Source: Linnemannia schmuckeri (Eukaryota; Mortierellomycota; Mortierellomycetes; Mortierellales; Mortierellaceae). From it: a stretch of DNA of 64,000 bases. The translations under genes and the position numbers were made by a program. Positions 23,331 through 34,090 of the stretch are shown here, piece by piece (the first letter of the stretch is position 1; every line of letters begins with the position of its first letter). The notes under the pieces were generated by a model, which saw only the letters and a list, made by a program, of their open reading frames with translations, was not told where the DNA came from and did no database searches. Where the stretch lies: the NCBI GenBank assembly GCA_029449235.1, contig JANATG010000004.1, positions 2,976,001-3,040,000 on the forward strand. The letters run 5' to 3'.

Positions 23331-25874
23331 ATGAATTTTTACCACCTCAAACTGGACCTCTACCCATCACCACCTCCACAACCAGATCAACCTCTTCCTC
23401 ATTCAACTGCAGTTATCACCTCTACTTCTACGACCACTGTTACTGCATCCTCCAAGACACAACAAGGACACGGACCTGCGCAAGAGCTGCTAACAGCACG
23501 GTTCAAGACCCTCTTCAAACCTTTTCCTCAACAGACACACCACCAACTACAACAACAGTCGAGTTTGCTTCCTCAGAGTACAACTTTATCTTCTTCTGCA
23601 CAGAAACGGAACAGTAAGCAAGAGACGTCCACAGGATCGACGGTCCCTCACCCAAAAGACGACTACAGATTTGGACCTATCTCCGTCGCCTCTCTCGACC
23701 AATCTACAGCACCCTCTACCTTGGCCGTTAAGCAAAAGTCAGGCACTACTTCCACTGCCTCAACCATCAATACCGCCAATAGCAGCAATACCAAGAACCG
23801 AACCACCAAGAACAAAAAAATGCCTCCATCTACTACGACTACCGGTGCTGCAACCACAACAACAGCCACTTCAGACCCACGGTCCACAGGATTCAAGGAC
23901 TCGGAACCTGCACAAGGGATACTGCGCCTCTACAGAGACACCAACGAGATCACTACTGGCGAGATCACTACCACGACTGCCACAAACCGCGAGATGACTA
24001 GCACTACTTCCACGGCCTCTTATTCGGCAGCGTTATCAGCAGGGACAACCAACACAAGTGAACAATCAGTAGCCGCAACAGACACAGTGGCAAATGTAGG
24101 AGCAGGAGCGCACGAACACGGTCCGCAGATTATTCAACCGGACCAAGGAACGTCAGTTTGTGTCCTGGCCGTGCCCAGTTACCTCTCTCCAGGCGACTTT
24201 CTGAACTTTGTTGGACCTGTCCGTCCCAACGTCTCTCACTTTCGCATCCTCCGGTAAAGTCCTTCTCCACCTCTTTTGACATCAATACTTTTGATCCTGC
24301 CGCTTTTCATATTACAATCTTGTGACTTCTGGAGCGAATGTTGACAAGAAAATTAATTATGAAAAACGTTTAATAGTGACTCGGTACCGAATCGATTTAT
24401 GGTGCTGATGAAGTTCAGGACCAAAGAGGCAACCGCAGAGTTTTACACACGCTACAACGGCAAGGCATTTAGCTCCCTAGAGGTATGGCGAACCCTTTCT
24501 TGTCTATTTTTACCCCTCAGAGAACTTGAAATAGCTACCAACACTATCATCTTTGTTTTTCTGATTGTACGACTTTAATAGCCAGAGATTTGCCATGTGG
24601 TGTACCTGAAATCGATCGAGATCCGAGCGGGAAGCATGCCCCCCTACGCGTTCCCATTCCTCAACGACGATCCATTCCTACAGAGCCATCACTCATCATC
24701 TACTGCAGCAGCACAACCAGAAGCAGGAGAAGGATCACATCATCACCAACATGGAAGCAACAATCTGTCATTGGCCTCGCTACACTCAGATCACGGACTG
24801 GCAGAACTCCCAACATGCCCTGTCTGCCTGGAGCGTATGGATTCTTCTGTCACGGGCCTGCTCACCATCCTCTGTCAGCACACTTTTCACTGCCACTGTC
24901 TTAGCAAGTGGGGTGAAGGCAGCTGTCCCGTCTGTCGATACAGTCAAAAGACCATCACCACCAAATCTTCTACAGCAGGGGCGACTGGAGCTGTGGGAGG
25001 ATTGTCAGCGACGACGGATGGAGTGTCGGAGGACCAGAATGTATGTGCGACCTGTGGGACGACCGAGAACCTGTGGATCTGTCTGATCTGTGGACATATC
25101 GGGTGTGGGCGGTACCAGGAGAAACACGCCTACCACCATTACTATGAGACCTCGCATCTTTACGCTCTGGAACTCGAGAGTCAGCGTGTGTGGGACTATG
25201 CGGGTGACGGATATGTGCATCGGTTGATCCAGAACAAGGCCGATGGGAAACTGGTTGAGTTACCTAGTGCGGTTGATGGGACGTTGCCGAGTCAGCATTC
25301 TGTGCAGGTGGGCCAAGAGAAGCTGGACGCGATTGGGTTGGAATACACGTACCTGTTGACGTCTCAACTGGAGTCGCAGAGGTTGTATTTTGATGCGCAG
25401 ATGGCGGCCATGACGGCTCAGCTTGCACAGCTAGGCAAGGAGGCTAAAGATTGGGAACAGGAAGCGGCGTTAATGAACCAGAAGAATAGAGAGTTGGCGC
25501 TCTTGGCCGAATCGCTTGAGAAGGAGAAACTGCCGATGCTTGTCAAGGAGAAGAAGGCGGCCGAGAAGCGAATGGAGAAGATGCAGGAGCGACTGCAGGT
25601 TCTGGAACGACAGTATGAGGAGGAGAAGGAGATGAATGTGGGCCTGATGACGAATCAGGAGAGTATTCGGACCAAGTTGCAGGAGAAGGAGGCTGAGATT
25701 CTAGAGTTGCAGGATCAGGTCCGGGATATGATGATCTACCTGGACACCCAGCAGAAGATTGAGTCCAGTTCTCTGAAGGATGAGTTGGCTAATGGAACTG
25801 TGGGGGTTGTAGTTCAACCGCCGCAGACTTCATCGCTTTCTGGAAACCATTCTCGACGGAAAGGACGGAAATAA
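23331..25874 (+). CDS. BRAP2: RING-H2/UBP zinc finger E3 ligase, BRAP2/ETP1 type
   Basis: Cytoplasmic ubiquitin ligase family: human BRAP2/IMP modulates Ras-MAPK signalling, yeast Etp1 acts in the ethanol response. Exons 23331-24253, 24377-24482 and 24582-25874 give 773 residues. The N terminus is a long low-complexity Ser/Thr/Gln region. Next comes the BRAP2 RNA-recognition-like domain (VCVLAVPSYLSPGDFLNFVG, then MVLMKFRTKEATAEFYTRYN and ICHVVYLKSIEI). A RING finger starts at about Cys422 (CPVCLERMD...LCQHTFHCHCL...CPVCR). A UBP-type zinc finger follows (CATCGTTENLWICLICGHIG, then CGRYQEKHAYHHYYETSHLY). A coiled coil spans about 600-735 with many Glu/Lys/Gln, and the end is basic (HSRRKGRK). 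Domain order is exactly that of the family. It converges on the next gene with 169 bp between stops. Confidence 0.93.
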
Positions 25875-26043
25875 AACTGCGTGCTTTTTTTTTTTTTTTT
25901 TTGAATGCAAAGTTGGGGTTGTTTATTTGTGTCTTATGTATTTGTTACAGATGAAAGTTATGTTACAAGGGTTAATGCTGGGAGTGGAAATTTTTTTTCT
26001 ATAAACAAGCGAGCATAGGCAGGAAAGGGATGACATGACAATT

Positions 26044-28128
26044 TCATCGATCGCCTTCGGTCTCATAGCCATCTTCCTCATCCACCTTCTGCAGCGCGTT
26101 TCCGTCTACTTGGGGCTGAGTCGCCCCGTTCATCGACAACCGCATCGCAGTTCTCTCGGAGATCGGACGGTCCGCATCTCCAGCAGCCTCAAAATTCTTC
26201 TCCTTATCCTTACTCATATTCTCATCAGACCCGACAAGCGTAGACGTCGTACTGTCATTGGAGCAGTTACTGTAGCTACGGCGACGGTTCTGAATCAGGA
26301 TCTGGGTGGGGATCGCGAGGGATTGGTGTGTTGGATCGAATCCTGCAGGAGTGGTGACAATGGTGGAGGGTGGGGCAGCGGTTGGGAAGAGCGCTGTGGA
26401 TGTGTTGGTGTGTGTCATGACTGGGTTGTTCGAGGGGTTGGAGGAGGAGTGGGCGTAGTTGCCTGAGGTGCCTGTGGATGTCGAAATAAGGACCGTGCCT
26501 GAGGGAAGTGGGGTGGCGGACGAGAAAGTCGAATGAAGATGGGTGCCTGGATAGACTGTCAGGATTGAGGATGCCACAGCGACCATCTCTGGCACCACCG
26601 CCTCACCAGAAGCAGCGAGGGCCTTAGCAGCAGCCCGTCTAGCAAACCACCAATTGCGTCCACGGTGCAAGAAATACATCGCTCCAAACGCCACCGCAAT
26701 CACGAATCCCACACCCAAATACATGGCGGCCCAAATGGGACCCACACTCGTATCCAAAAACGGGTAGATCCAGAACCCATCCACATAATGGACCAAGTGT
26801 GCCTCTGCCAGGTACAACAAGCAGATAAAAAAGACGATGACGATGTGGGAGGGGATGAAGGGCATGGAGTTGATGGAGATTTCAAGGAGGACGAGGATGA
26901 GATCTCCGCCGTGGAAGGAGTAATTCCGCCAGAGAGAATTGACCGACATTTCGACGGCCATTGTACGTGCCTCGCCTTGGACAGAGAGGTAGCCCCAGAA
27001 GAGGAGCGGGACGATCACACTAAAGGTAAAGAGGGAAGAGATGAGATGGACAGGAACGGAGTTGCATGGGTTAGCGTGGACCAGAGTCACCAATGGAAAA
27101 GAGGTACGTAATGTACACATGGCGCCATGGATTAAGGAGTAAGTGGCAAAAAGGTTCAACCGCTGAACAAAAAATTCATCGGAGACAAAGAAGAGGGGAA
27201 AAAACAAATGGCGATTAAAAAAAATGGCGGTGGATGAACGGACTGAAGGAGAAAAAGGGAATGAGAGCAAAAACAACAATGAACTCTGTTCGTTGTTTGG
27301 TCTCTTTGTTGTTGGTTGTGAATGACAAATGAGAGTGCGTTTTGCGCACTGTTCAACGGTTATTCCTGTTCCGACGGGGTGATACACAACGCAACGCACA
27401 CACCCCTTCCCTCTCTCTCCACTGAGCGAATAAACAAAATCAATACAACAAAAACAGCACCACTTAACAAACAAACAAGTATGAACTAACAAAAAAGACT
27501 TACTGGAAGGTGCAGATAGTGTGGTACAGAAAAAAGTTCATATCTGTCAGGAACCAATGCTGTCGCTCAATTGTCGTCGTCCGTGCCGCCATCATATCCT
27601 CAACCGCAACTGCGCCAGCTTCCTTATCGTCGCCAGTGGAGGAGTAAGAAGAAGAGGTTTTGGTTGCTCGGAGACCGCGCTCACGACGCCATTCGCTCAA
27701 CGTGTGCCATGAAACCGTCTATTAAAGATTATTTTGTGCCAAACATGTTCAGTATGCATGTATTGTTAGAGAGACAAAAAAAGTTTATCGGTGAGTATTT
27801 TTTGTTTTTCGTTTGACTAGCGGGTTGGGATGCCCGTTTTATCGGGTTTGCGCAATTGACACGACGCCGCATACGCAATGGACGCATAAACTGGCTCCCT
27901 TCGAGCGATAATAATAAAAAAAAATAATTGCGCAAGAAACATCCACTGGGTAATAATTGCAGGAGAGAGAAAAGGTGCGTGTGCGGGAAAAAAAGAAGAA
28001 AAAAAATAACAAATCGTGCGCAGTTTTATTACTCCGCGGGCGCCTCTCCCTCCCCTCTTGGTCAGCATCGCTCACCCATGAGGCAGACGTTACAAATCTC
28101 TTTCTCCCAAACCCTCAGAACCAATCTG

Positions 28129-28162
<34 letters not shown>

Positions 28163-29330
28163 CAGACGTGCTATGCGATAAGACATTCTGAGGAAAAAAT
28201 AACGACAATAGGCTCTTTATGTGAAGAAAGGGAGAAATGAGGAGGAGGGTAATGATGAGGAGAGGGGGGAAACAAAAGGAGGAGAGAGATGACAAGGAGA
28301 AAGTCGTTGCATTACGCCCTCAAACTGGCCCAGGTTGGATTGTTTGAGCCTTTTGAAACGGAGTATTCCGATGATGACGAACAAACAAAGCAGAAAGAAA
28401 AGAAAATGGGAAAGGCGGCACAACCGCATGCATGCACACAACTGACATTCAGAATGTAGCAAACAGCCAATTGACATAGCCCATCCTCACCCATTCACAC
28501 TGTCCATCTCAAAGGCAACAAAAAACAATTGCTAATACACTTACGCCAAGGTAGGAGGTCAAGCCAAGATACGACAGTTGTGTCAGATAACAAAACTCGT
28601 ACCGTGGCCGTTCTGTCAGAATAATGTCCGCCAGCAATACCGAAGCAGCGTACAAGAACATCATGCACCGGATCAGGAACAGTGCACCCGTCCAGAGCCA
28701 AGTCGAGTGTACGATCTGGGAAGAATGGGTTGCGGGTGTATTGTCGAGGCGGAAGAAGCGGACGTAGAGCGACCGCCATTTGCGATTTGTAAGAGGATGG
28801 CGACCGTTCGACCATGTTTCTTTTTGTTGCTGTTGTTGATCGGGTTCTGATCGTTGTTGTCGTGTCAGCGAGGAAGGATCGATGGGTCTGTGAGCCTCAT
28901 CCTCACCGTTATCGATCGATGACGGATCGTCAAAGGGGTTGTGAGAAGGGTATCCAGGATACTCCTCCCTTAATGTGTGTTTGTTGTATTGAAACGTCGG
29001 ATCGCCATCGCCACTTAGAGAGAAGAGAGTGCGTGCGGTCTCGGGTTCACTCAAGTCGATCCCTACTGTTGTTGCTAGTGCGTCGCTATTGTTGTTAACA
29101 GTAGCGGTGGTGGGAGAGTCATCATGATGGCCTTGTTGCTGCTGATTGTTATTGTAACGAGGGAGAGTAGTGCAAATGGGTCGCACGGGTGCTGGTCGAT
29201 GGTGATGAAGTTGTTGCCGTTGGTTGTGTTGCTGGAGGTGCTCGCGTGTCAGGGTCGATGCAGATGCAGGGGAAGAAGTGTTGGTGTCAGCGTAGATATG
29301 ATGAGTTGGTATACTGCTGTCGAGGACCAT
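26044..29330 (-). CDS. Polytopic membrane protein, Rolling-stone/FAR-17a-like
   Basis: Exons (minus): 29330-28545, 27718-27504, 27019-26044, giving 658 residues. The N-terminal 190 residues are a His/Gln/Asn-rich soluble tail. Then about six to eight hydrophobic segments follow: WTGALFLIRCMMFLYAASV, FCYLTQLSYLGLTSYLG, FFLYHTICTFHVIVPLLFW, LILVLLEISINSMPFIP, HIVIVFFICLLYLAEAH and MYLGVGFVIAVAFGAMYFL. The FHGGDLI-LLE motif and WxYPFLD-like stretch (GFWIYPFLD) recall Rolling-stone/FAR-17a/AIG1-type proteins, but this is from memory and only moderately sure. The C-terminal 190 residues are Ser/Thr-rich and probably cytosolic. The exon 3 start at 27019 was chosen because ...CTF|HVIVPLLFW keeps frame with a TTTAG acceptor; the nearer CAG at 27160 gives a stop. 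Introns are long (826 and 484 bp). Confidence 0.68.
28129..28158. repeat. Poly(A) tract, 30 nt
   Basis: This A run lies in intron 1 of the 26044-29330 gene. It is bordered by AGAACCA on both sides (28117-28123 and 28158-28164), with only ATCTG between the left copy and the A run. A short retro-insertion footprint is possible but weaker than the one at 21709. Confidence 0.55.
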
Positions 29331-32300
29331 TGTTTTGTGTTTGTGCGAGGAGGGAGGAGGGAGGAGAGAGGAGTGAAAATGTGTCTGATCTGCAAAAGAG
29401 AATTTAGGGCACAGCTGAAAGAGAAGTAAACAAAGAAAATAAAAGGAGAGCCCTCAGATCTTCTTTGTCAAAGCAGGAAAGGGTGAGTGAAGGGAAGGGA
29501 GAGTAGAGAGAGTTATTAAGGGAAGGGAACAACTGCACGAAGAAAGTAACAAGAGAAGAGAGAAGAGAGAAAGGAGAAGGGAGAAAAGAGAGGAAGAGAG
29601 GAAAGAGAAAAAGAGGGTAGTGGAATGTCGATCTGCGATTCGAAGGTATCCGTCAATTGCCAATGGGAGAGGAGAGTGAAGAGAGGAGATGGAATGAGTG
29701 GGTACGTGGAGAAGGGGGGAGGGTGGAGGGGACGGGAGGTGGAAGGAAGAAGAAGGAGGCCCAATTGAGAGGGAAAGACGAATGCGAGTGGCGAACAAGG
29801 GAAGATGAGAAGAAAGGAGGCCTGTTGAACAATAAGAGAGAACAATAGGAAAAAGAAAAAGAAAAAGTGCGAAGATGGTTGTCTTTTTATATAGAGAAGA
29901 AGACAAAAGAAGATGGCGTTAGTGAATAACGACGGTGTAGGCAATACATTGCCGCTGTGGACTAACACTCCTTCTCCATTGGATAACGATGAACCGGTTT
30001 GATAAATGGGGATATTGACTGTGATAGAGCCATGAGGACAAGATAGGAAAGGGATTTGAACCACGGATTATATTGACCCGGACTGCTCATGTTCAACAAG
30101 ACGTATTATTCTTCTATTTTCGACTCTGAGGCGTACATACAACCACGCCATGTCCTTACATCGCCATGTATCATGCCATACCACCATTGCTACCACAATC
30201 AGACAACAGATAACATGCCAAACAGGCCATTCATGAGCACGTAAATGGGGCTTGAGGGAAAAGCGAAATAATGAGTGAAAGGCAGTGGATGAATAATGCA
30301 ATCAAATCAAGACATACAAAAAAATTGAGAAAAACTTTCACCTTTGCTTTCTCCCTTTATTTGTTCCTCAGATTGAGTCAGCCAACCATAGCCACTCACA
30401 TCCTCCTATCTACTCGTCATCACACATATTGTCCTTTTACTCCTACACTCAACTCTCCTTGATTCCACTCCTCTTTTCAACCTCAGGTAGATCCGGAGCC
30501 AACCAGAGTCAACTAGCCATTTTGCCCCTGATCCTGACGCCGGGGCCAATTTTCAGATTCAAGTCAGGGCCAGCGTATCTAGCCCTTGATGAAAAGGAGT
30601 TGTAGAGTCCATGAGGACGAAAAAATCTTTTTTATCTCATCGACTAATAACACGCTGGGACCCTGCCCAATGATATGCCCATGCTACTCTTGGACCAATG
30701 GAAGGCCTCAGAACTCAAACAATAGGACTAATAAGGGCTAATCGCAAACTCAGGTCATTTTCCTCCTTCGGAGGCATCTTGGAACATCGCTGTTGAAATA
30801 AAGGGGAAGGGGAAGGAGGGAAAAGGAAAAAGGGAAACCATGCGATAGAGTCATTTTGGACGGAGCAAATTCGACGTTGAGAATGGCAGTAATATTGAGG
30901 GAGAATGATTTCCCTTTGAAAAGCAAAGGAGCAATAGAAAATTCGATGATAATAATAAAAAAAACATCAATCAACACCAGCGTTCGATCCGCCCTCCCCC
31001 TTCTTGGTCCGCGCCCTTTCCCTCCACCTGGCTGTGTCTGCGCGATTTTTTCTTTTTTCTCGTTGTTCTTTTCATTGACTTTTAACCACCTAATGGACGA
31101 ATTGAATACGAAGATGAACACCAGCACGCTATCAAGGAAGACGAGGGCCATTTACTACCTCAAACAACAAAAATAAAGAGGCAAGGGCCAATGTACAAAC
31201 GGCTCAAGTCGGCTTTCATACATCATCCCCATGTACCCTTACACTATTCCCGAGTCCAATAGTCCATGTTACGCTTTGTTTGTGACATATGTTTTGTCTT
31301 GGCACCTTGAAGCACTGCCTCTTAGTTTGTAGTAAACCTATCAGATCCACGTTGTTCATCTCAATCGTGTCGTCTTTGATCAAAGAGCCAGTAACGCTAC
31401 ATCTCCATTCTCTCCTATAGCCTCACTGTCCTTCCTTTTCTGTGTGTGTTTTCCCTACCTTCTTCCTCAATTACTCATTCCGTCTCTACAGCCGTAGAAA
31501 GGCGCGCCCATTGTGCAACGACCTTCATTGAAGTACAAAGAATCATATTCAAAACGTCCTCAATTAAATACTTCATGTTTCTTGTAGGATCCACTCCGTA
31601 GAAAACCTCCCTCCTTTTTCTCTCATAGATTCACATACCATACATTGAGGCAAGTTCATAGCCAGTAAAAAAACAATATCGGCTGTGGTAACGAGGTAAT
31701 AAGAGCGATTGACACAAGAAGAAAAAAAAAAGCAAAAGCCCAATGACCCTTACCCTGTCCTGTCCAACCCTTTCCTTGTTCGCATCAATTCCTCATTCCT
31801 TCTATTTAGTCTATCAACCCATCTACCCACTCTTTGTCAAAGGAACCGAAAGAAAATCAAGGCGCTAATTGGTTAGGGAATCCAATAGAGGAAAAAACGC
31901 AATGGGGGTTGCATGCCTCATGACGCGTGCCATACCCTGCCCATACGTTATGCTTTTCTAGAAAGCACACACACACACACACACGACTCACCCGCCTATT
32001 TTTTTTCTTTCCCATGTCTTGTACAAAACAAAGCTCAAGGAAGTTTTTTCAGTTTCTGGTAACTAAACAGAACAACGTAGTCTTATTCAATTCTGTTTAC
32101 CTGTTTGGCCCTTCCACAGGGCAGTAAGCCACACGGCGTCGAGGCCAGAGATTGTTGTTTTTGACTGCTGAAGAAGGAGTACAACGGAAGGCACTCCGGT
32201 AGGAGATGGCGCGAGCAAATTTGGGCTGTAGTGCTACACTTTTTCTTTTGCTTTATGCGCGCGTGTGTATTGTGTATGGTGTATGTGTGCCTGAGAGCGG

Positions 32301-33525
32301 TAAATGAGGATGGACGGTAGAAGGTTGTTGTTGTGGAATTGAATCGATGCAAGGAAAATAGGCCCGATCACAGGGACTTGAGTCAATATTTGAGAAGTGG
32401 CGTGAAAAGATGGAAAGTCGAAGAGATTGGCGTACAGGGATAGGAACATAAACAAAGTGCGTGTAGGAAAAGAAGGCAAAGAAGGCGTGAAAGAGGGGAC
32501 GACTGCAAAGATGAGGGATGCTACGAAATAATATAGCAGCGAAAGGTGTACTTCTTGCTATAATTTCACACACTTCCACTTCAAGTGAACATAGCGAAGT
32601 AGATGAGATTCCTCTTTGTCGTCAGGCTGCAGTAGCTCAGTTTCTTACTTCTTTACTTGGCTATTACAAGTAGACGCTGTCGCTTTTTGTGGTTTTCGAA
32701 GCCTCCGACTCGACAATAATCACCTGACCTTATCCTCACCGAGCGAAAAAAACGCGTACAAAAAGGGACAATAAAGACAAAAAGATCGCCGCTATCCTGA
32801 CGGATGGCATCATGCAGGATGACAGATTCCAATCTGGCTATCTTCAGTGATGCAGTGATGTCTGCCGGAAAAGTACGCTTTACGTCATGAATCGAAATGA
32901 GTTGAGTATCGCAATGGAATCTGAACAACATGCATGTGTATGGTAGCTAAAAGAGAAGAGCGTCGCCTGGACCTGAATGGCACACTCCTTTGTGGCATGC
33001 CGTTATGACAACTGTCGTCGGCTGTCCGTTGGATAATTTGACATCTATTTCTCGGCTACTATTGCGATAAATAAAGAATACAAGCGATAGCTAAATATGA
33101 GCTGACAGCGAAAGCAAGAGGCATGATATTATTTTGTGAGTTGATACCACAGACGCGTACACACCCAAAAAAAAAAGACGCGTTCAGTTGATCAAATTAA
33201 TCAGAAGAGATGAAACCAACAAGCTCAGTCCATATCGCCCACATCAGTTACAAGTGCCTATGCAAATGTCAAAAAAATTGCAAATAGACGCGTCCTGCTT
33301 CCATCCCCTTGCCGCTTTTACCTATGCGGTTGCTGCCTTTTTCTCTTTTTTCTTTTTGTTTGTTTTGCTTCGTCGTGCAACAGGCCCTTTTTCCACCCCG
33401 TCTAGGCCGCCCTCCGTCCCTTCTTCCATTCCACAAGTCACGTGCGCTCTATTCTGGGTGACTGGATCATGGATGAGGTCATTGTGCATGTCTTTGGTTC
33501 TTTTTTCACACCCATATCCTATTTG

Positions 33526-33546
33526 CCCCCCCCCCCCCCCCCCCCC
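33526..33546 (+). repeat. Poly(C) tract, 21 nt
   Basis: An uninterrupted run of about 21 C, upstream of the 5-phosphatase gene. Such long C/G homopolymers are much rarer here than A/T runs. It could form i-motif or G-quadruplex structures. Confidence 0.85.
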
Positions 33547-33731
33547 TTGAGCCTTTACACACACATCAAGCACGTCGCTTCCGCATCTGGTCCAAGAGTC
33601 CACTGGCACTGGTACTTTCCCCCTTCTGATCGATATCCATTGGTCAATTGGCCTGTATTTCTGAACTCCATAACCCCTACTCTTCTTTTCTGTCTTGGCG
33701 TTGTGTTCACTTTACCACCTTATTTTGATTA

Positions 33732-33782
33732 CCTCACCCATTTCACCCATTTCACTCATTTCACCCCTTTCACCCCTTTCTC
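33732..33782 (+). repeat. 9-bp tandem repeat, CATTTCACC type
   Basis: About five imperfect copies of a C/T-rich nonamer (CATTTCACC and variants with CTCATTTCA or CCTTTCACC) lie in the pyrimidine-rich leader of the 5-phosphatase gene. Confidence 0.6.
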
Positions 33783-34090
33783 CAAGGACCAACAGCCAAC
33801 AAGCATCGCCTCCAGCTGGCTTCCTTTCCTCCTTTTTTCTCTCCTTTACGGTACATTTTCTTCCTTTTCTTTTTTGACCCTTGTTATTTGCCACCTCCCA
33901 ACCTCCACCTTCAGCTCCACCTTCACCTCCACCTCCTTTCTCTTTCTACTCTTTCTTGGTCTTCTCCTCTTGCCTTGTCCTCGAACTTGCCAACCATAAT
34001 ATACTCATCCTCCCTCCTTCAGGCCCCCTCCTTACCCTTCTCCTTACACCCACCGACTCTCAAAAAACGACACAACGAGACGAGGCAACC

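Larger units (their letters stand above)
29331..34090. other. Gene-poor 4.8-kb divergent intergenic region
   Basis: It lies between two head-to-head genes. About 29331-29900 is purine-rich on + and is likely the leader side of the minus-strand gene. About 30060-33180 has balanced composition, many stops in all frames and no domain-like peptide. A CA microsatellite lies at about 31965-31984. About 33590-34090 is strongly pyrimidine-rich and leads to the 5-phosphatase start. No tRNA-like A/B box pair was found by eye. Confidence 0.5.

Noticed and set aside
29454..30064. Minus-strand frames of 150 and 182 residues, rich in Leu/Ser/Pro/Phe
   Set aside because: They lie in the pyrimidine-rich leader of the 26044-29330 gene and reflect its composition.
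30050..30072. Minus-strand GGTTCAAATCCC, resembling a tRNA T loop
   Set aside because: Flanking bases do not pair as a T stem and no cloverleaf could be drawn.
30750..31151. Minus-strand frame of 133 residues
   Set aside because: No family resemblance, biased composition, no leader pattern and no neighbouring exons.
33881..34090. 70-residue N-terminal extension of the 5-phosphatase
   Set aside because: Translation of the C/T-rich leader; the ATG at 34091 has better context and begins the conserved domain.
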